The translations under genes and the position numbers were made by a program. This document shows positions 23,757 through 32,510 of a stretch of DNA of 64,000 nucleotides, piece by piece. The first letter of the stretch is position 1. Every line of letters starts with the position of its first letter. The notes below the pieces were generated by a model. That model saw only the letters and a program-made list of their open reading frames with translations. It did no database searches and had not been told where the DNA came from. This DNA comes from JAJPXI01 sp051867655 (lineage in GTDB: Bacteria > Bacillota > Clostridia > Oscillospirales > Oscillospiraceae): contig JBJDYV010000098.1 of assembly GCA_051867655.1 (NCBI GenBank), forward strand, positions 186,001 through 250,000. Direction: 5' to 3'.

Positions 23757-25112
23757 CTATATAGTTTTTATGAAATCTGCCAAATTATGCGCGCACGTCT
23801 GGGCCAAATCGGGGTCTTTCCCTTCCACCATGACCCGGATCAGCGCTTCCGTACCGGACGGACGCACTAAAATCCGCCCCTCTCCGGCAAGAGAGGCCTC
23901 TTCCCTTTTCACAGCCTCACCCAGAGACGGATCAGACATGATGCGGGATTTCATGGCGTTGTCGGTCACCGGCACGTTGACCAGATACTGGGGATATTTT
24001 TTGCACTGCGCAAAGAGTTCAGACGCTTTTAATCCCGATTCACGAAGGATCTGCAGCAGCTGCAGCGCGGTCAGCTCACCATCGCCGGTGGTGGCAAATG
24101 CGCGGAAAATCATGTGTCCGGACTGCTCGCCGCCCAGCATATATCCACACTCTTCCATCTTTTCCAGCACATTGCGGTCCCCCACATCGGTGGCCAGGAA
24201 AGTCATATCATGCTCCTTGGCAAACAAACGCAGACCCAGATTGGACATTACGGTCGCCACGATGGCGTTTCCGGACAGGCATCCCTCCTTCTTCATTGCC
24301 AGGCCGCACACAGCCATAATCTGGTCGCCGTCGATCTCAGCGCCGGTCTCATCGACAGCCAAACAGCGGTCGGCGTCCCCGTCAAAGGCAATGCCGATAT
24401 CGTATCCGCCCGCTTTGACCATGGCGGCAAGGGCATCCAGGTGGGTGGAGCCGCAGTTATGATTGATATTAACACCGTCAGGATCTGCATTGATCACGTC
24501 CGTGCGCAGCTTGGGGAACCGGTCAAACAGCCGGGCAGCCGTGGCAGAGGATGCACCGTTGGCGCAGTCCACCAGGATGCGCAGACCGGACAGATCGCTG
24601 GTGACAGTAGACACCAGATGGTCGATGTAATCCTCCGACGCCTTCGGCGCCACATAGTGTACCTGGCCGAGATCTCCGTGGGTCTTGCGGGGCACTTTGT
24701 TGGTGCCGGACAGGATGACAGACTCGATCTTTTCCTCCAACTCATCGGAGAGCTTGAAGCCCTTTCCGTTAAAGATCTTGATGCCGTTGTGCTCAAAAGG
24801 ATTGTGGGAGGCGGAGATCACAATGCCCGCATCCGCCTTTGCGTCCACCGTGACCCAGGCTACGGCGGGAGTCGGGATGGTGCCCAGATCCAACACATCG
24901 GCTCCAGCGGAGCAGAGCCCGGCCACCAAAGCCCCCTTCAGAAGGTCGCAGGAAATGCGGGTGTCTTTTCCGATGGTAAACAGGGGCTTTCCTTCCTTCT
25001 TTTCCTGAGAGAGAACCAGCGCGGCAGCCAGGCCCACCTTGTATGCCAGTTCGGCGTCCAGTCCGGCGTTGACCACACCGCGGATGCCGTCCGTTCCAAA
25101 TAATTTACCCAT
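23757..25112 (-). CDS. glmM: Phosphoglucosamine mutase
   Basis: 451-aa GlmM, which turns glucosamine-6-phosphate into glucosamine-1-phosphate for UDP-GlcNAc and peptidoglycan. The start GKLFGTDGIRGVVN is typical; the phosphorylated Ser is residue 102 in VISASHNP; the Mg2+ loop is AFDGDADRC; the sugar loop GGEQSGH and the C-terminal phosphate-binding RPSGTEALIRVMVEG are present. Normal length. It follows a small SdpI-family gene. Confidence 0.98.
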   Translation of the reverse strand: MGKLFGTDGIRGVVNAGLDAELAYKVGLAAALVLSQEKKEGKPLFTIGKDTRISCDLLKGALVAGLCSAGADVLDLGTIPTPAVAWVTVDAKADAGIVISASHNPFEHNGIKIFNGKGFKLSDELEEKIESVILSGTNKVPRKTHGDLGQVHYVAPKASEDYIDHLVSTVTSDLSGLRILVDCANGASSATAARLFDRFPKLRTDVINADPDGVNINHNCGSTHLDALAAMVKAGGYDIGIAFDGDADRCLAVDETGAEIDGDQIMAVCGLAMKKEGCLSGNAIVATVMSNLGLRLFAKEHDMTFLATDVGDRNVLEKMEECGYMLGGEQSGHMIFRAFATTGDGELTALQLLQILRESGLKASELFAQCKKYPQYLVNVPVTDNAMKSRIMSDPSLGEAVKREEASLAGEGRILVRPSGTEALIRVMVEGKDPDLAQTCAHNLADFIKTI

Positions 25113-25131
25113 AAAATGATCACACTTTCAT

Positions 25132-25503
25132 TCAAATTCCAAATTCCCGTTTCAGTGCCCGTTCCGTAGGAAAGATCGGCACGATCATCGGGATCAGCTG
25201 TAAAAAGGCTACAACAGTTCCGACTATTCCTACCCGACCGATTTCCAGCGTAAAGAACGCCAGCGGCACCATCACAGCGAATGTGACGGCCAGGGCCGCC
25301 CACCCGAACTTGATCCACAGTTTCCCCAAAAAAATATGGGCAAACTTCCAGGCCTTGGGGCTGGACATGGACCGTCGGGTACGGTAGCCATACCCCATGC
25401 TGATCTCCTTGGGCGGGTTTTTCTTCCAGCTATAGCCAAAAAACAGCATGATCGCCGGAATCATCATATCAGCGAGAAGCATAAAAATGTAAAACGCGAT
25501 CAT
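25132..25503 (-). CDS. SdpI/YhfL family membrane protein
   Basis: 123-aa protein with three predicted membrane helices (residues about 2-23, 68-87, 92-112). The cytoplasmic motif MGYGYRTRRSMSSPKAWKFAH is the hallmark of the SdpI family (PF13630). In Bacillus, SdpI gives immunity to the SdpC killing toxin, but most family members stand alone, as here, and have no known role. The SD TGGAG precedes the ATG. It lies between ruvB and glmM, with no toxin gene nearby. Confidence 0.88.
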   Translation of the reverse strand: MIAFYIFMLLADMMIPAIMLFFGYSWKKNPPKEISMGYGYRTRRSMSSPKAWKFAHIFLGKLWIKFGWAALAVTFAVMVPLAFFTLEIGRVGIVGTVVAFLQLIPMIVPIFPTERALKREFGI

Positions 25504-25530
25504 AGTAACTCCAGAATACTCCCCTCCCGT

Positions 25531-26586
25531 TCATAGGCTCAGCTGATCCAGTCCGACGCCGCCGGGAACCGGCAGTCCCAGATGCTCATAGGCTCTGCGC
25601 GTGACGCAGCGGCCCCGGGGCGTCCGGGTGAGAAAGCCCATCTGCATCAGATAGGGCTCATAGACATCCTCCAGCGTGACCGACTCTTCGTTGATGGTAG
25701 CGGCCAGAGTGTCCAGGCCCACAGGGCCGCCGCCGTAATTTTCGATGATACTGGTCAGCATCCGCCGGTCCACTGCATCCAGGCCCAGATAATCCACCTC
25801 CAGGGCGGACAGAGCGGAGTCGGCCACCTCCCGGGTAATGACACCCCCGGCCTTCACCTGGGCGAAGTCCCGCACACGGCGGAGCATCCGGTTGGCGATA
25901 CGGGGCGTTCCGCGGGAGCGGCGGGCGATCTCCATGGCGCCCGTTTCCTCTATGGGCACATTCAGGATGCCGGCGCTGCGCTTAACGATCAGGGCCAGCT
26001 CCTCCGGCGTATACAGCTCCAAACGCAGGGTGACGCCGAAGCGGTCACGCAGAGGGGCGGACAGCTGCCCGGCCCGGGTGGTGGCTCCAATAAGGGTGAA
26101 TTTGGGCAGGTCCAGCCGGATGGAGTTGGCGGAAGGGCCCTTACCAATGATGATGTCGATGGCAAAGTCCTCCATGGCCGGGTACAGGATCTCCTCCACC
26201 GAGCGATTGAGCCGGTGGATCTCATCCACAAAGAGAATATCATTCTCATTCAGGTTGGTCAGCAGCGCCGCCAGGTCGCCGGGCTTTTCGATAGCCGGGC
26301 CGGAAGTAATGCGGATATTGACCCCCATCTCGTTGGCGATGATGCCGCTGAGGGTGGTCTTGCCCAGGCCCGGTGGGCCGTGGAGCAGCACGTGGTCCAG
26401 AGGCTCATTGCGCATTTTGGCCGCCTGGATAAACACATCCAGGTTGCCCTTAGCCTTCTGCTGGCCGATGTATTCACTTAAGGTTTTCGGGCGCAGGGAA
26501 CCCTCGTTCTCATCATCCCGGGTCAGGGATGTGGTGACCAGCGGTTCCTGGGTCTCAAAACCCTCGTCGGAAAAATCAATGCTCAA
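25531..26586 (-). CDS. ruvB: Holliday junction helicase motor RuvB
   Basis: 351-aa AAA+ motor of the RuvAB branch-migration complex. Walker A GPPGLGKTT, Walker B ILFVDEIHRL, sensor I LIGATTRAG, arginine finger region PLRDRFG, and the C-terminal winged helix with FLTRTPRGRCVTRRA are all in place. It follows ruvA by 24 nt. Normal length. Confidence 0.98.
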   Translation of the reverse strand: MSIDFSDEGFETQEPLVTTSLTRDDENEGSLRPKTLSEYIGQQKAKGNLDVFIQAAKMRNEPLDHVLLHGPPGLGKTTLSGIIANEMGVNIRITSGPAIEKPGDLAALLTNLNENDILFVDEIHRLNRSVEEILYPAMEDFAIDIIIGKGPSANSIRLDLPKFTLIGATTRAGQLSAPLRDRFGVTLRLELYTPEELALIVKRSAGILNVPIEETGAMEIARRSRGTPRIANRMLRRVRDFAQVKAGGVITREVADSALSALEVDYLGLDAVDRRMLTSIIENYGGGPVGLDTLAATINEESVTLEDVYEPYLMQMGFLTRTPRGRCVTRRAYEHLGLPVPGGVGLDQLSL

Positions 26587-26610
26587 AGTGTCACTTCCTC
26601 GCCTGCGGTT

Positions 26611-27216
26611 TTATTTCACCATCTTCTTCAGCGCCTGTTTGATGACCGCCTCCAGGGACAGCTCTTCCATATTGATCCCCTTCAAGGCCTCGTTGATCTC
26701 CGCCGGTCCGTAGCCCAGTACGGCCAGAGCAGCGGCGGCCTCGCTGGCTTTGTTCTCGGGGATGACGGTCACGCCGGTGCCGCCGTAGCTCTCCCCTGCC
26801 GGCACGCCCAGCTGGCCCTTGGCCAGCTTGTCCTTCAGTTCCAGGATCACCCGCTGAGCGATCTTCTTGCCCACGCCCGGTGCGCCTGTCAGGGCCTTTT
26901 CGTCCCCGGTGATGATGGCGGTGGCCAGCCGCTCCGGCGTGGTGGAGGAAAGAATGGCCAGGGCCGCCTTGGGACCCACCCCGGAGACGCCGATGAGCAT
27001 CTGGAAGCAGTTGAGTTCATTTTCCGTGGCAAAGCCGTACAGCTCGAAAATCTCCTCCCGAACATGGAGATAGGTGTACAGCTTGGCCTTCTCTCCTTGC
27101 TTCAAAGCAGAGAGCGTATAACTTGTCGTCTTGCAGGCATAGCCCACACCGCCGCAGTCAATGACCGCCAGATACGGACCCGTGTGGGCCACAATTCCGT
27201 TCAAATAATAAAACAT
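26611..27216 (-). CDS. ruvA: Holliday junction branch migration protein RuvA
   Basis: 201-aa RuvA, the junction-binding tetramer that targets RuvB. N-terminal OB domain MFYYLNGIVAHTGPYLAVIDCGGVGY, two helix-hairpin-helix motifs (LIGVSGVGPKAALAIL and TGAPGVGKKIAQRVILEL), and a C-terminal RuvB-contact helix bundle (ASEAAAALAVLGYGPAEI). It starts 3 nt after ruvC. Normal length. Confidence 0.98.
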   Translation of the reverse strand: MFYYLNGIVAHTGPYLAVIDCGGVGYACKTTSYTLSALKQGEKAKLYTYLHVREEIFELYGFATENELNCFQMLIGVSGVGPKAALAILSSTTPERLATAIITGDEKALTGAPGVGKKIAQRVILELKDKLAKGQLGVPAGESYGGTGVTVIPENKASEAAAALAVLGYGPAEINEALKGINMEELSLEAVIKQALKKMVK

Positions 27217-27219
27217 CGT

Positions 27220-27708
27220 TTAACCTCGGTTCAGGAGAGATGTGGAGCTTCTTGCGTGGCAAAGGGCAATGGCGACGGCGTCCGCCGCGTCGTCCGGCTT
27301 AGGCACGGACTTCAGGTTCAGCAGGCGCTTGGTCATGTCCATGACCTGGCGCTTTTCCGCTTTGCCGTAGCCCACCACCGCCTGCTTGACCTGGGAGGGG
27401 TCATATTCATAGATCGGGATCCCCTGCCGCTCCGCCGTCACCAGAATGACTCCGCGGGCCTGGGCCACGCCGATACCGGTGGTGACATTATTTCCAAAGT
27501 ATAACCGTTCCACCGCCATGGCGTCCGGTTTGAACTGGCGGATCAGCTCATCCAGATCGTCCGCGATCTGAAGCAGGCGCTTGGACAGGGGAAGTCCCGC
27601 CGGGGTGTTGATGGCGCCGCAGGCCAGAAGGGATGGACCGCCGCGCTCACTGCGAACCACCCCAAAGCCCACGATGGCATAGCCCGGGTCGATGCCTAAA
27701 ATGACCAA
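27220..27708 (-). CDS. ruvC: Holliday junction endonuclease RuvC
   Basis: 162-aa resolvase that cuts junctions held by RuvAB. Acidic catalytic residues are visible in LGIDPGYAIVGFG (Asp), AVERLYFGNN (Glu) and the C-terminal DDAADAVAIALCH (Asp pair). Start is TTG at 27708 preceded by GGGGAGGGG. First gene of ruvCAB. Confidence 0.97.
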   Translation of the reverse strand: MVILGIDPGYAIVGFGVVRSERGGPSLLACGAINTPAGLPLSKRLLQIADDLDELIRQFKPDAMAVERLYFGNNVTTGIGVAQARGVILVTAERQGIPIYEYDPSQVKQAVVGYGKAEKRQVMDMTKRLLNLKSVPKPDDAADAVAIALCHARSSTSLLNRG

Positions 27709-27737
27709 CCGCTCCCCTCCCCTTTTGTTTTCTATTT

Positions 27738-27766
27738 ATTGTAACACGGCAAAAGGATCCGCGCAA
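27738..27766 (-). promoter_or_regulatory. Promoter of ruvCAB
   Basis: Minus strand TTGCGC (27761-27766) and TACAAT (27738-27743), 17 bp apart. It is divergent from and adjacent to the ridA promoter. No LexA-type GAAC-N4-GTTC box is seen, so SOS control is not evident. Confidence 0.6.
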
Positions 27767-27774
27767 CACCACCC

Positions 27775-27802
27775 TTGCTTTTTTTCGCTCTCCCGGTATA
27801 AT
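27775..27802 (+). promoter_or_regulatory. Promoter of ridA
   Basis: TTGCTT (27775-27780) and a perfect TATAAT (27797-27802), 16 bp apart, about 25 nt before the ridA SD. Confidence 0.65.
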
Positions 27803-27834
27803 GAAAGCAACTGAGTCAAGAAGGAGCTGGTCGT

Positions 27835-28212
27835 ATGAAAACCGTCATTTCCGCGCCGAACGCCCCTGCGGCGATCGGTCCTTATTCCCACGCAATTGCC
27901 GCCGGTGATTTTCTGTTTACCTCCGGTCAGATCGCCCTCGACCCCGCCACCGGCAAGCTGGCCGGCGACACCATTGAGGTGCAGACTGAGCAGGTGCTCA
28001 AGAACCTGGAGGCCGTGCTGGCCGCCCACGGCATGACCTTTGCCGACGTGGTCAAAACCACGGTCTTCCTGACCGATCTGGCTGATTTTGCCACGGTAAA
28101 CGGCATTTACGCCACCCGCTTCCCCGCAGATCCGCCCGCCCGTTCCTGCGTACAGGTGGCCGGGCTGCCCGGCGGCTCTAGAGTCGAGATCGAGCTGGTG
28201 GCCCATCGGTAA
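27835..28212 (+). CDS. ridA: RidA family enamine/imine deaminase
   Basis: 125-aa RidA (YjgF/YER057c/UK114) protein. It hydrolyses reactive enamine/imine intermediates released by PLP enzymes such as threonine dehydratase. AIGPYSHAI, FTSGQIALDP, VLKNLEAVLAA, VVKTTVFLTDL, and the active-site Arg in PPARSCVQVA with the Glu of VEIELVAHR match the active Rid subfamily. The SD is AAGGAG. Monocistronic, with its own promoter and terminator; trimeric cytosolic protein. Confidence 0.96.
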   Translation: MKTVISAPNAPAAIGPYSHAIAAGDFLFTSGQIALDPATGKLAGDTIEVQTEQVLKNLEAVLAAHGMTFADVVKTTVFLTDLADFATVNGIYATRFPADPPARSCVQVAGLPGGSRVEIELVAHR

Positions 28213-28237
28213 ACCCGCAGAGCATTCTCACAAAAGC

Positions 28238-28290
28238 ATCGCCCGTGCACTTCTTCCTGATTCAGGAGAAAGCGTACGGGCGATCATTTT
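28238..28290. terminator. Terminator between convergent ridA and ppk
   Basis: ATCGCCCGT (28238-28246)/ACGGGCGAT (28276-28284) outer stem with an inner TTCTTCCTG/CAGGAGAA hairpin, followed by CATTTTTG. Confidence 0.8.
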
Positions 28291-28306
28291 TGTCAGTTTA
28301 AACTTT

Positions 28307-30412
28307 TTATGCTTCCGCTCCTGCGGGAACGGCCAATGGCTTTTCCTCCGGCTTGACCGGTCCGGCAGCCGCATTTTGGTATGCCTGGCGGTAAAAAAAC
28401 TCCTGGGAATCCAGCGGCGGTTCCGCGCTCTGCATACGGATATATTCGCCGCTGGGCAGCAGCTGGCGGGCCTGCCGGTTGTCACGCAGCAGCACGCCGA
28501 ACATCTCCACGAGCCGGCCGCGCAGGTCCGGATCATACACGGGCGCTGCCACCTCCACCCGACGCAGGGTGTTGCGGGTCATCAGGTCGGCCGAGGAGAT
28601 GTAGACCTGCCGCCGCTCCTGTGTGCCAAAGATGTACATGCGGGAATGTTCCAGGAACCGCCCCACAATGCTGAATACGCGGATATGCTCCGTCGCCCCC
28701 TCCACACCGGGGCGCAGACAGCAGATCCCCCGCACCACCATGTCGATCTTTACTCCTGCCTGGGATGCGGCGATCAGGCGGTCGATGACGGTTTTGTCCG
28801 TCAGGGAGTTGAGCTTCAGACCGATATATGCCGTCTCTCCGTTCCGGGCGCGGGCGATCTCCCCGTCGATCATTTCCAACACCCTGTTTTGCAGGCACTT
28901 GGGCGCGACCAGCAGCGTCTGGCTCTCCTCCACCAGTTCGCCCAGAGCCAGAGACTGGAACACTGAGGCGGCCTCCAGCCCGATGGAAGGGTCGGCGGTC
29001 ATCAGGGAGAGGTCGGTGTACAGCTGCGCGGTCTTTTCATTGTAGTTTCCGGTGCCGATCTGCGTATAGTACTCCACCTGCCCCTCCGACCTGCGGGTGA
29101 TCAGGCAGAGCTTGGAGTGGACCTTATATCCGTCCAGACCGTAGACGACCTGACATCCGGCCTTCTCCAGGCGGCGGGACCACTCGATGTTGTTTTCCTC
29201 GTCAAAGCGGGCCTTGAGCTCCACCAGGACCAGGACCTCCTTGCCATTCTCCGCCGCCTCGATCAGCGTCTCCACCACCTTGCTCTGCCGGGCCAGCCGG
29301 TACAGCGTCATTTTGATGGAGATGACCTTGTCATCGTTGGCGGCCTCCCGAAGCATCTCCAAAAAGGGCTTCATGGAGTCAAAGGGGTAGGACAGCAGCT
29401 TGTCTTTCTCCCGGATCTGTTCCAGAATCGGCCTGCCGCGCCGGAATTGAGAGGACCACTGCGGGACACGCTTTGCATAGAACAGCTCCGGGGACTGGCG
29501 CAGGGCATCCTGAAACTCATACAGGAAGGACAGGTCCAGCGGCGTACTGCTCCGAAACGCATAGTGGGGCGCCACATCGGCGTACCGGCAGAGGTCCGCC
29601 ACGATGCCGCCGTCCAGTTCCCGGGACATCTCCAGACGGACCGGCGCCAGGCGCTTGCGCTCCCGGATGATCTCAGCCATAAACTCCCGATAGTCCAGGT
29701 CCTCATCATACAGAGCATCCGCGTCGATGTCCGCGTTGCGCGTGATCCGGATCAGGGACTTGGCCTTGACATGGTAACCCTTGAACACCTTGGGGATGAA
29801 ATGGAGGATCAGCTCCTCCGAAAGCATATATTCGCCCTGTCGCGTCGGCACCTCGATCAGCCGCGGGAATACGTGATCGCCGCAGGGAATGATACCCAGC
29901 TTTTCTTTTCCATTCTTTCCGGTCAGTTCGACCACTGCGTAGATCTCATTGTTGCGCAGGAACGGAAACGGCTGCCGTTTCCCGACGATGCTGGGAGACA
30001 GCAGCACAGCGATCTCCGTGTCAAAATACTTTTCCAGGTATTCGCTCTCCTCCCTGCCGAGCTTCCGGAAGTCCACCAGCCGGATCCCGCAGGTCTCCAG
30101 GCGCTCCATCAGGGTCTCATACACGGCCGCTTTTCTGCGGTCCAGCTTCTTCACCTGGGCCAGGATAGCGTCGATCTGCTCCTCCGCCGTCATATTTGTC
30201 TTGGAGTCCTTCATATTGCCGGATAAGAGCATCTGATCCACCAGCGAGCCCACCCGCACCATGAAAAATTCGTCCAGATTGCTTTGATAGATCGAGAGGA
30301 AATTCAGACGCTCACAGAGCGGGACCTGTTCGCACTCCGCCTCCTCCAGTACACGCTCGTTGAACTTCAGCCAGGACAGCTCCCGATTGATGTAGAGGCT
30401 CTGCGCTTTCAT
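28307..30412 (-). CDS. ppk: Polyphosphate kinase PPK1
   Basis: 701-aa PPK1 that makes polyphosphate from ATP. N-domain begins SLYINRELSWLKFNERVLEEA; the two active-site His regions are YKVHSKLCLITRR and RFLEHSRMYIFG; IGTGNYNEKTAQLYTDLSLMT and the SADLMTRNTLRRVEV block are typical. ATG 30412 (GGGAGG 11 nt upstream) fits the family start. The frame stays open to an ATG at 30535 that overlaps the ppx stop (ATGA), which would add 41 residues foreign to the family; this alternative cannot be excluded. Forms a unit with ppx. Confidence 0.95.
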   Translation of the reverse strand: MKAQSLYINRELSWLKFNERVLEEAECEQVPLCERLNFLSIYQSNLDEFFMVRVGSLVDQMLLSGNMKDSKTNMTAEEQIDAILAQVKKLDRRKAAVYETLMERLETCGIRLVDFRKLGREESEYLEKYFDTEIAVLLSPSIVGKRQPFPFLRNNEIYAVVELTGKNGKEKLGIIPCGDHVFPRLIEVPTRQGEYMLSEELILHFIPKVFKGYHVKAKSLIRITRNADIDADALYDEDLDYREFMAEIIRERKRLAPVRLEMSRELDGGIVADLCRYADVAPHYAFRSSTPLDLSFLYEFQDALRQSPELFYAKRVPQWSSQFRRGRPILEQIREKDKLLSYPFDSMKPFLEMLREAANDDKVISIKMTLYRLARQSKVVETLIEAAENGKEVLVLVELKARFDEENNIEWSRRLEKAGCQVVYGLDGYKVHSKLCLITRRSEGQVEYYTQIGTGNYNEKTAQLYTDLSLMTADPSIGLEAASVFQSLALGELVEESQTLLVAPKCLQNRVLEMIDGEIARARNGETAYIGLKLNSLTDKTVIDRLIAASQAGVKIDMVVRGICCLRPGVEGATEHIRVFSIVGRFLEHSRMYIFGTQERRQVYISSADLMTRNTLRRVEVAAPVYDPDLRGRLVEMFGVLLRDNRQARQLLPSGEYIRMQSAEPPLDSQEFFYRQAYQNAAAGPVKPEEKPLAVPAGAEA

Positions 30413-30531
30413 GGGCTTTTTTCCTCCCGTCTCTATTTCTGATTCAAATTCGGAACAGGCTTTTCCAGGGAATAGGATCGCACTTTTCGCATAACCCGCC
30501 CGCTCCATCAGGACTTTCCACAGCGGAATCT

Positions 30532-31473
30532 TCATTCCGGCCGCCTCTCTTCCTTCAGCAGTTCATGAAACAAATATCCCTCCCGGACGCCGGAACGGCT
30601 GACACACAGCTCCTTTTTGCACAGGCAACTGCATACCGTGTCCATGAGCAGAGCGCCGGGTAAGATCGTATGGATCCGGTCCGGGCAGGCGTTCAGCACC
30701 AGCTGCCGGGCCCGTGCATCCTGTTTCATCAGTGCCTTTGTCACATGGTGCAGCTCCTTAGGAGTCATCCAACGCTCCGTTTCGGGCCGCCCATACCACG
30801 CGTTTGCAATCTTCAGCATTGCCCGGGCGGTGCCGCCGACGGCGCAGACACGGGCGGCCTTGTCAGCGGGCAGCTCCGCGTCGGACAGGGTATCCGTGAC
30901 CAGCTTCTTCATGGCGTTCATTTCATCCCGTTTCGGCCAGATCTTGGATACACAGCGGCTGAACAAATTCAGCGAACCGATGGGCAAGCTCTGGGCGCTC
31001 AGGATCTTTCCGTCCCGGACCTCCACGATCTCTGTGCTTCCTCCGCCGATATCAAACAGGGCCCCCTCTTTCAGCTCCAGCGTCCGCAGCGCACCGTAAT
31101 AGCCCAGTTCTGCCTCCAGGTTGCCGGAGAGGACCTCCACATTGACCCCGACCAGCTGACGGATCGTCCGAACTGCCTCCTCCGTATTGCGGATGTTTCG
31201 CAGAGATGCAGTGGCAAACACATGCATCTCTGCGATCCGAAACTGCCCCAGCAGCTCACGAAATTTTGTCAAAATGGAACAGGCCCGCCGGATCCCCTCG
31301 GCTGAGAGGACACCGTCACGGATATAGTTGACCAGCCCCGCCATTTCCTTTTTGGAAAACAGCAGCTCATAATTTCTTTCCGGAAGAATGCGATAGACCG
31401 ACATCCGGATGGTATTGGAGCCCAAATCCACGATCGCGTAGTTCAGAATGACCGCCCCCGCGTATTGACACAT
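30532..31473 (-). CDS. ppx: Ppx/GppA exopolyphosphatase family protein
   Basis: 313-aa member of the ASKHA-fold Ppx/GppA family that cuts terminal phosphates from polyphosphate or converts pppGpp to ppGpp. AIVDLGSNTIRMSVYR is phosphate-1 motif, FATASLRNIRN and LFDIGGGSTEIVEV (phosphate-2) are clear, and VCAVGGTARAML is the third. It is short, lacking the HD-like C-terminal domain of E. coli Ppx. The ATG at 31473 has no good SD and is close to a possible -10 (31482-31487), so the mRNA may be nearly leaderless. Paired with ppk. Confidence 0.9.
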   Translation of the reverse strand: MCQYAGAVILNYAIVDLGSNTIRMSVYRILPERNYELLFSKKEMAGLVNYIRDGVLSAEGIRRACSILTKFRELLGQFRIAEMHVFATASLRNIRNTEEAVRTIRQLVGVNVEVLSGNLEAELGYYGALRTLELKEGALFDIGGGSTEIVEVRDGKILSAQSLPIGSLNLFSRCVSKIWPKRDEMNAMKKLVTDTLSDAELPADKAARVCAVGGTARAMLKIANAWYGRPETERWMTPKELHHVTKALMKQDARARQLVLNACPDRIHTILPGALLMDTVCSCLCKKELCVSRSGVREGYLFHELLKEERRPE

Positions 31474-31481
31474 ATCGCTTT

Positions 31482-31536
31482 ATTATGCCGAATCCATGTA
31501 AAATCCAAAATCCTGCTTTTGTCAAATCCATGTAAA
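31482..31536 (-). promoter_or_regulatory. PhoP-box-like repeats upstream of ppx-ppk
   Basis: Minus-strand hexamers TTTACA (31531-31536), TTGACA (31520-31525) and TTTACA (31497-31502) are spaced 11 and 23 bp apart, the helical phasing of Bacillus PhoP boxes (TTAACA-like repeats about 11 bp apart). A CATAAT -10 candidate lies at 31482-31487. The two TTTACA copies are part of a 12-bp direct repeat. Binding by PhoP is inferred. Confidence 0.45.
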
Positions 31537-31550
31537 TTCGTGCTTTTCGG

Positions 31551-31589
31551 CAAAAAATATCCCCCATAGGCTCTAGGCCTATGGGGGAT
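31551..31589 (-). terminator. Terminator of xerD
   Basis: Perfect 13-bp stem (31559-31571 with 31577-31589), 5-nt loop, followed on the minus strand by ATTTTTTG. Confidence 0.92.
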
Positions 31590-31607
31590 CGCGCTTGTTA
31601 TCGTGTT

Positions 31608-32486
31608 TTACGCTCTCGGATGCGCTTTCGCGTAGACATCCTTCAGTTTTTGCCCCACCACTTGGGTATAGATCTGGGTCGAGGAAATATCGGCATGGCC
31701 CAGCATTTCCTGAATGGAGCGCAGATCGGCGCCGTTTTCCAACAGATGGGCAGCAAAGGAGTGGCGAAGAGTATGGGGGGTAATATCCTTTTTTATGCCC
31801 GCCTTCTCCTGATAATACTTGATAATCTTCCAAAAACCCTGGCGGGACATGCGCCGTCCGTTCAGATTGACAAAAAGAGCGGGTTCATCCGGCTGCTCAA
31901 TCATTTGCGGGCGGACTTTTTCCACATATTCCGTCAGAGCCCGTACGGCCGATGGATAGATCGGGATGATGCGCTCCTTTCCGCGGCTCTCACAACGGAT
32001 GATGCTGGCGGACAGGTTCAGGTTGCACAGATCCAGATTGATCAGCTCAGACACCCGTATTCCGGTGGCATAGAGCAACTCCAGCATGGCCTTGTCCCGG
32101 TAGCCCTTGGCGTCGCTGCACTCGGGCTGCTCCAGGAAAAGGTCCACCTCTTTGCTGGTCAGGATCTGCGGCAGCTTCCGCTCCGCTTTGATCGGAGCGA
32201 TGCTCTTCGCCGGGTTGGAGGTTACATAGCCTTCAATCAGGAGATATGTATAAAAAGATTTCAGAGAGGCAATGCTCCGGGTAATGGTGGATGTCGATTT
32301 TCCCTGCGCGGTGAGATGCTTCACATACTGCTCCAGAATGCGCTGATTGACCCGCTCCGGTTCTGTGCCGTTGGCAGAGAGATAGGTCAGGAACTGCCGC
32401 ACATCCCGCAGGTAAGAGCTCAGCGTGTTGGACGCGGCTTTCTTCTCCGCTGTCAGCCATTTTTCATATCCGGGCAAATGATCCAT
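31608..32486 (-). CDS. xerD: Tyrosine recombinase XerD
   Basis: 292-aa site-specific recombinase. N-terminal SAM-like core (YEKWLTAEKKAASNTLSSYL) and catalytic domain with the Arg of TGIRVSELINL, Lys in SRGKERIIP, HTLRHSFAAHL (His-x-x-Arg) and GHADISSTQIYTQV (His and nucleophile Tyr). The length and start match XerD better than the 326-aa homologue at 21042. It follows a spoIIM-like gene, the same order as spoIIM and xerD (ripX) in Bacilli. Resolves chromosome dimers at dif. Confidence 0.92.
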   Translation of the reverse strand: MDHLPGYEKWLTAEKKAASNTLSSYLRDVRQFLTYLSANGTEPERVNQRILEQYVKHLTAQGKSTSTITRSIASLKSFYTYLLIEGYVTSNPAKSIAPIKAERKLPQILTSKEVDLFLEQPECSDAKGYRDKAMLELLYATGIRVSELINLDLCNLNLSASIIRCESRGKERIIPIYPSAVRALTEYVEKVRPQMIEQPDEPALFVNLNGRRMSRQGFWKIIKYYQEKAGIKKDITPHTLRHSFAAHLLENGADLRSIQEMLGHADISSTQIYTQVVGQKLKDVYAKAHPRA

Positions 32487-32510
32487 TTTCCTGATCCCTC
32501 CTCTCTGTTT

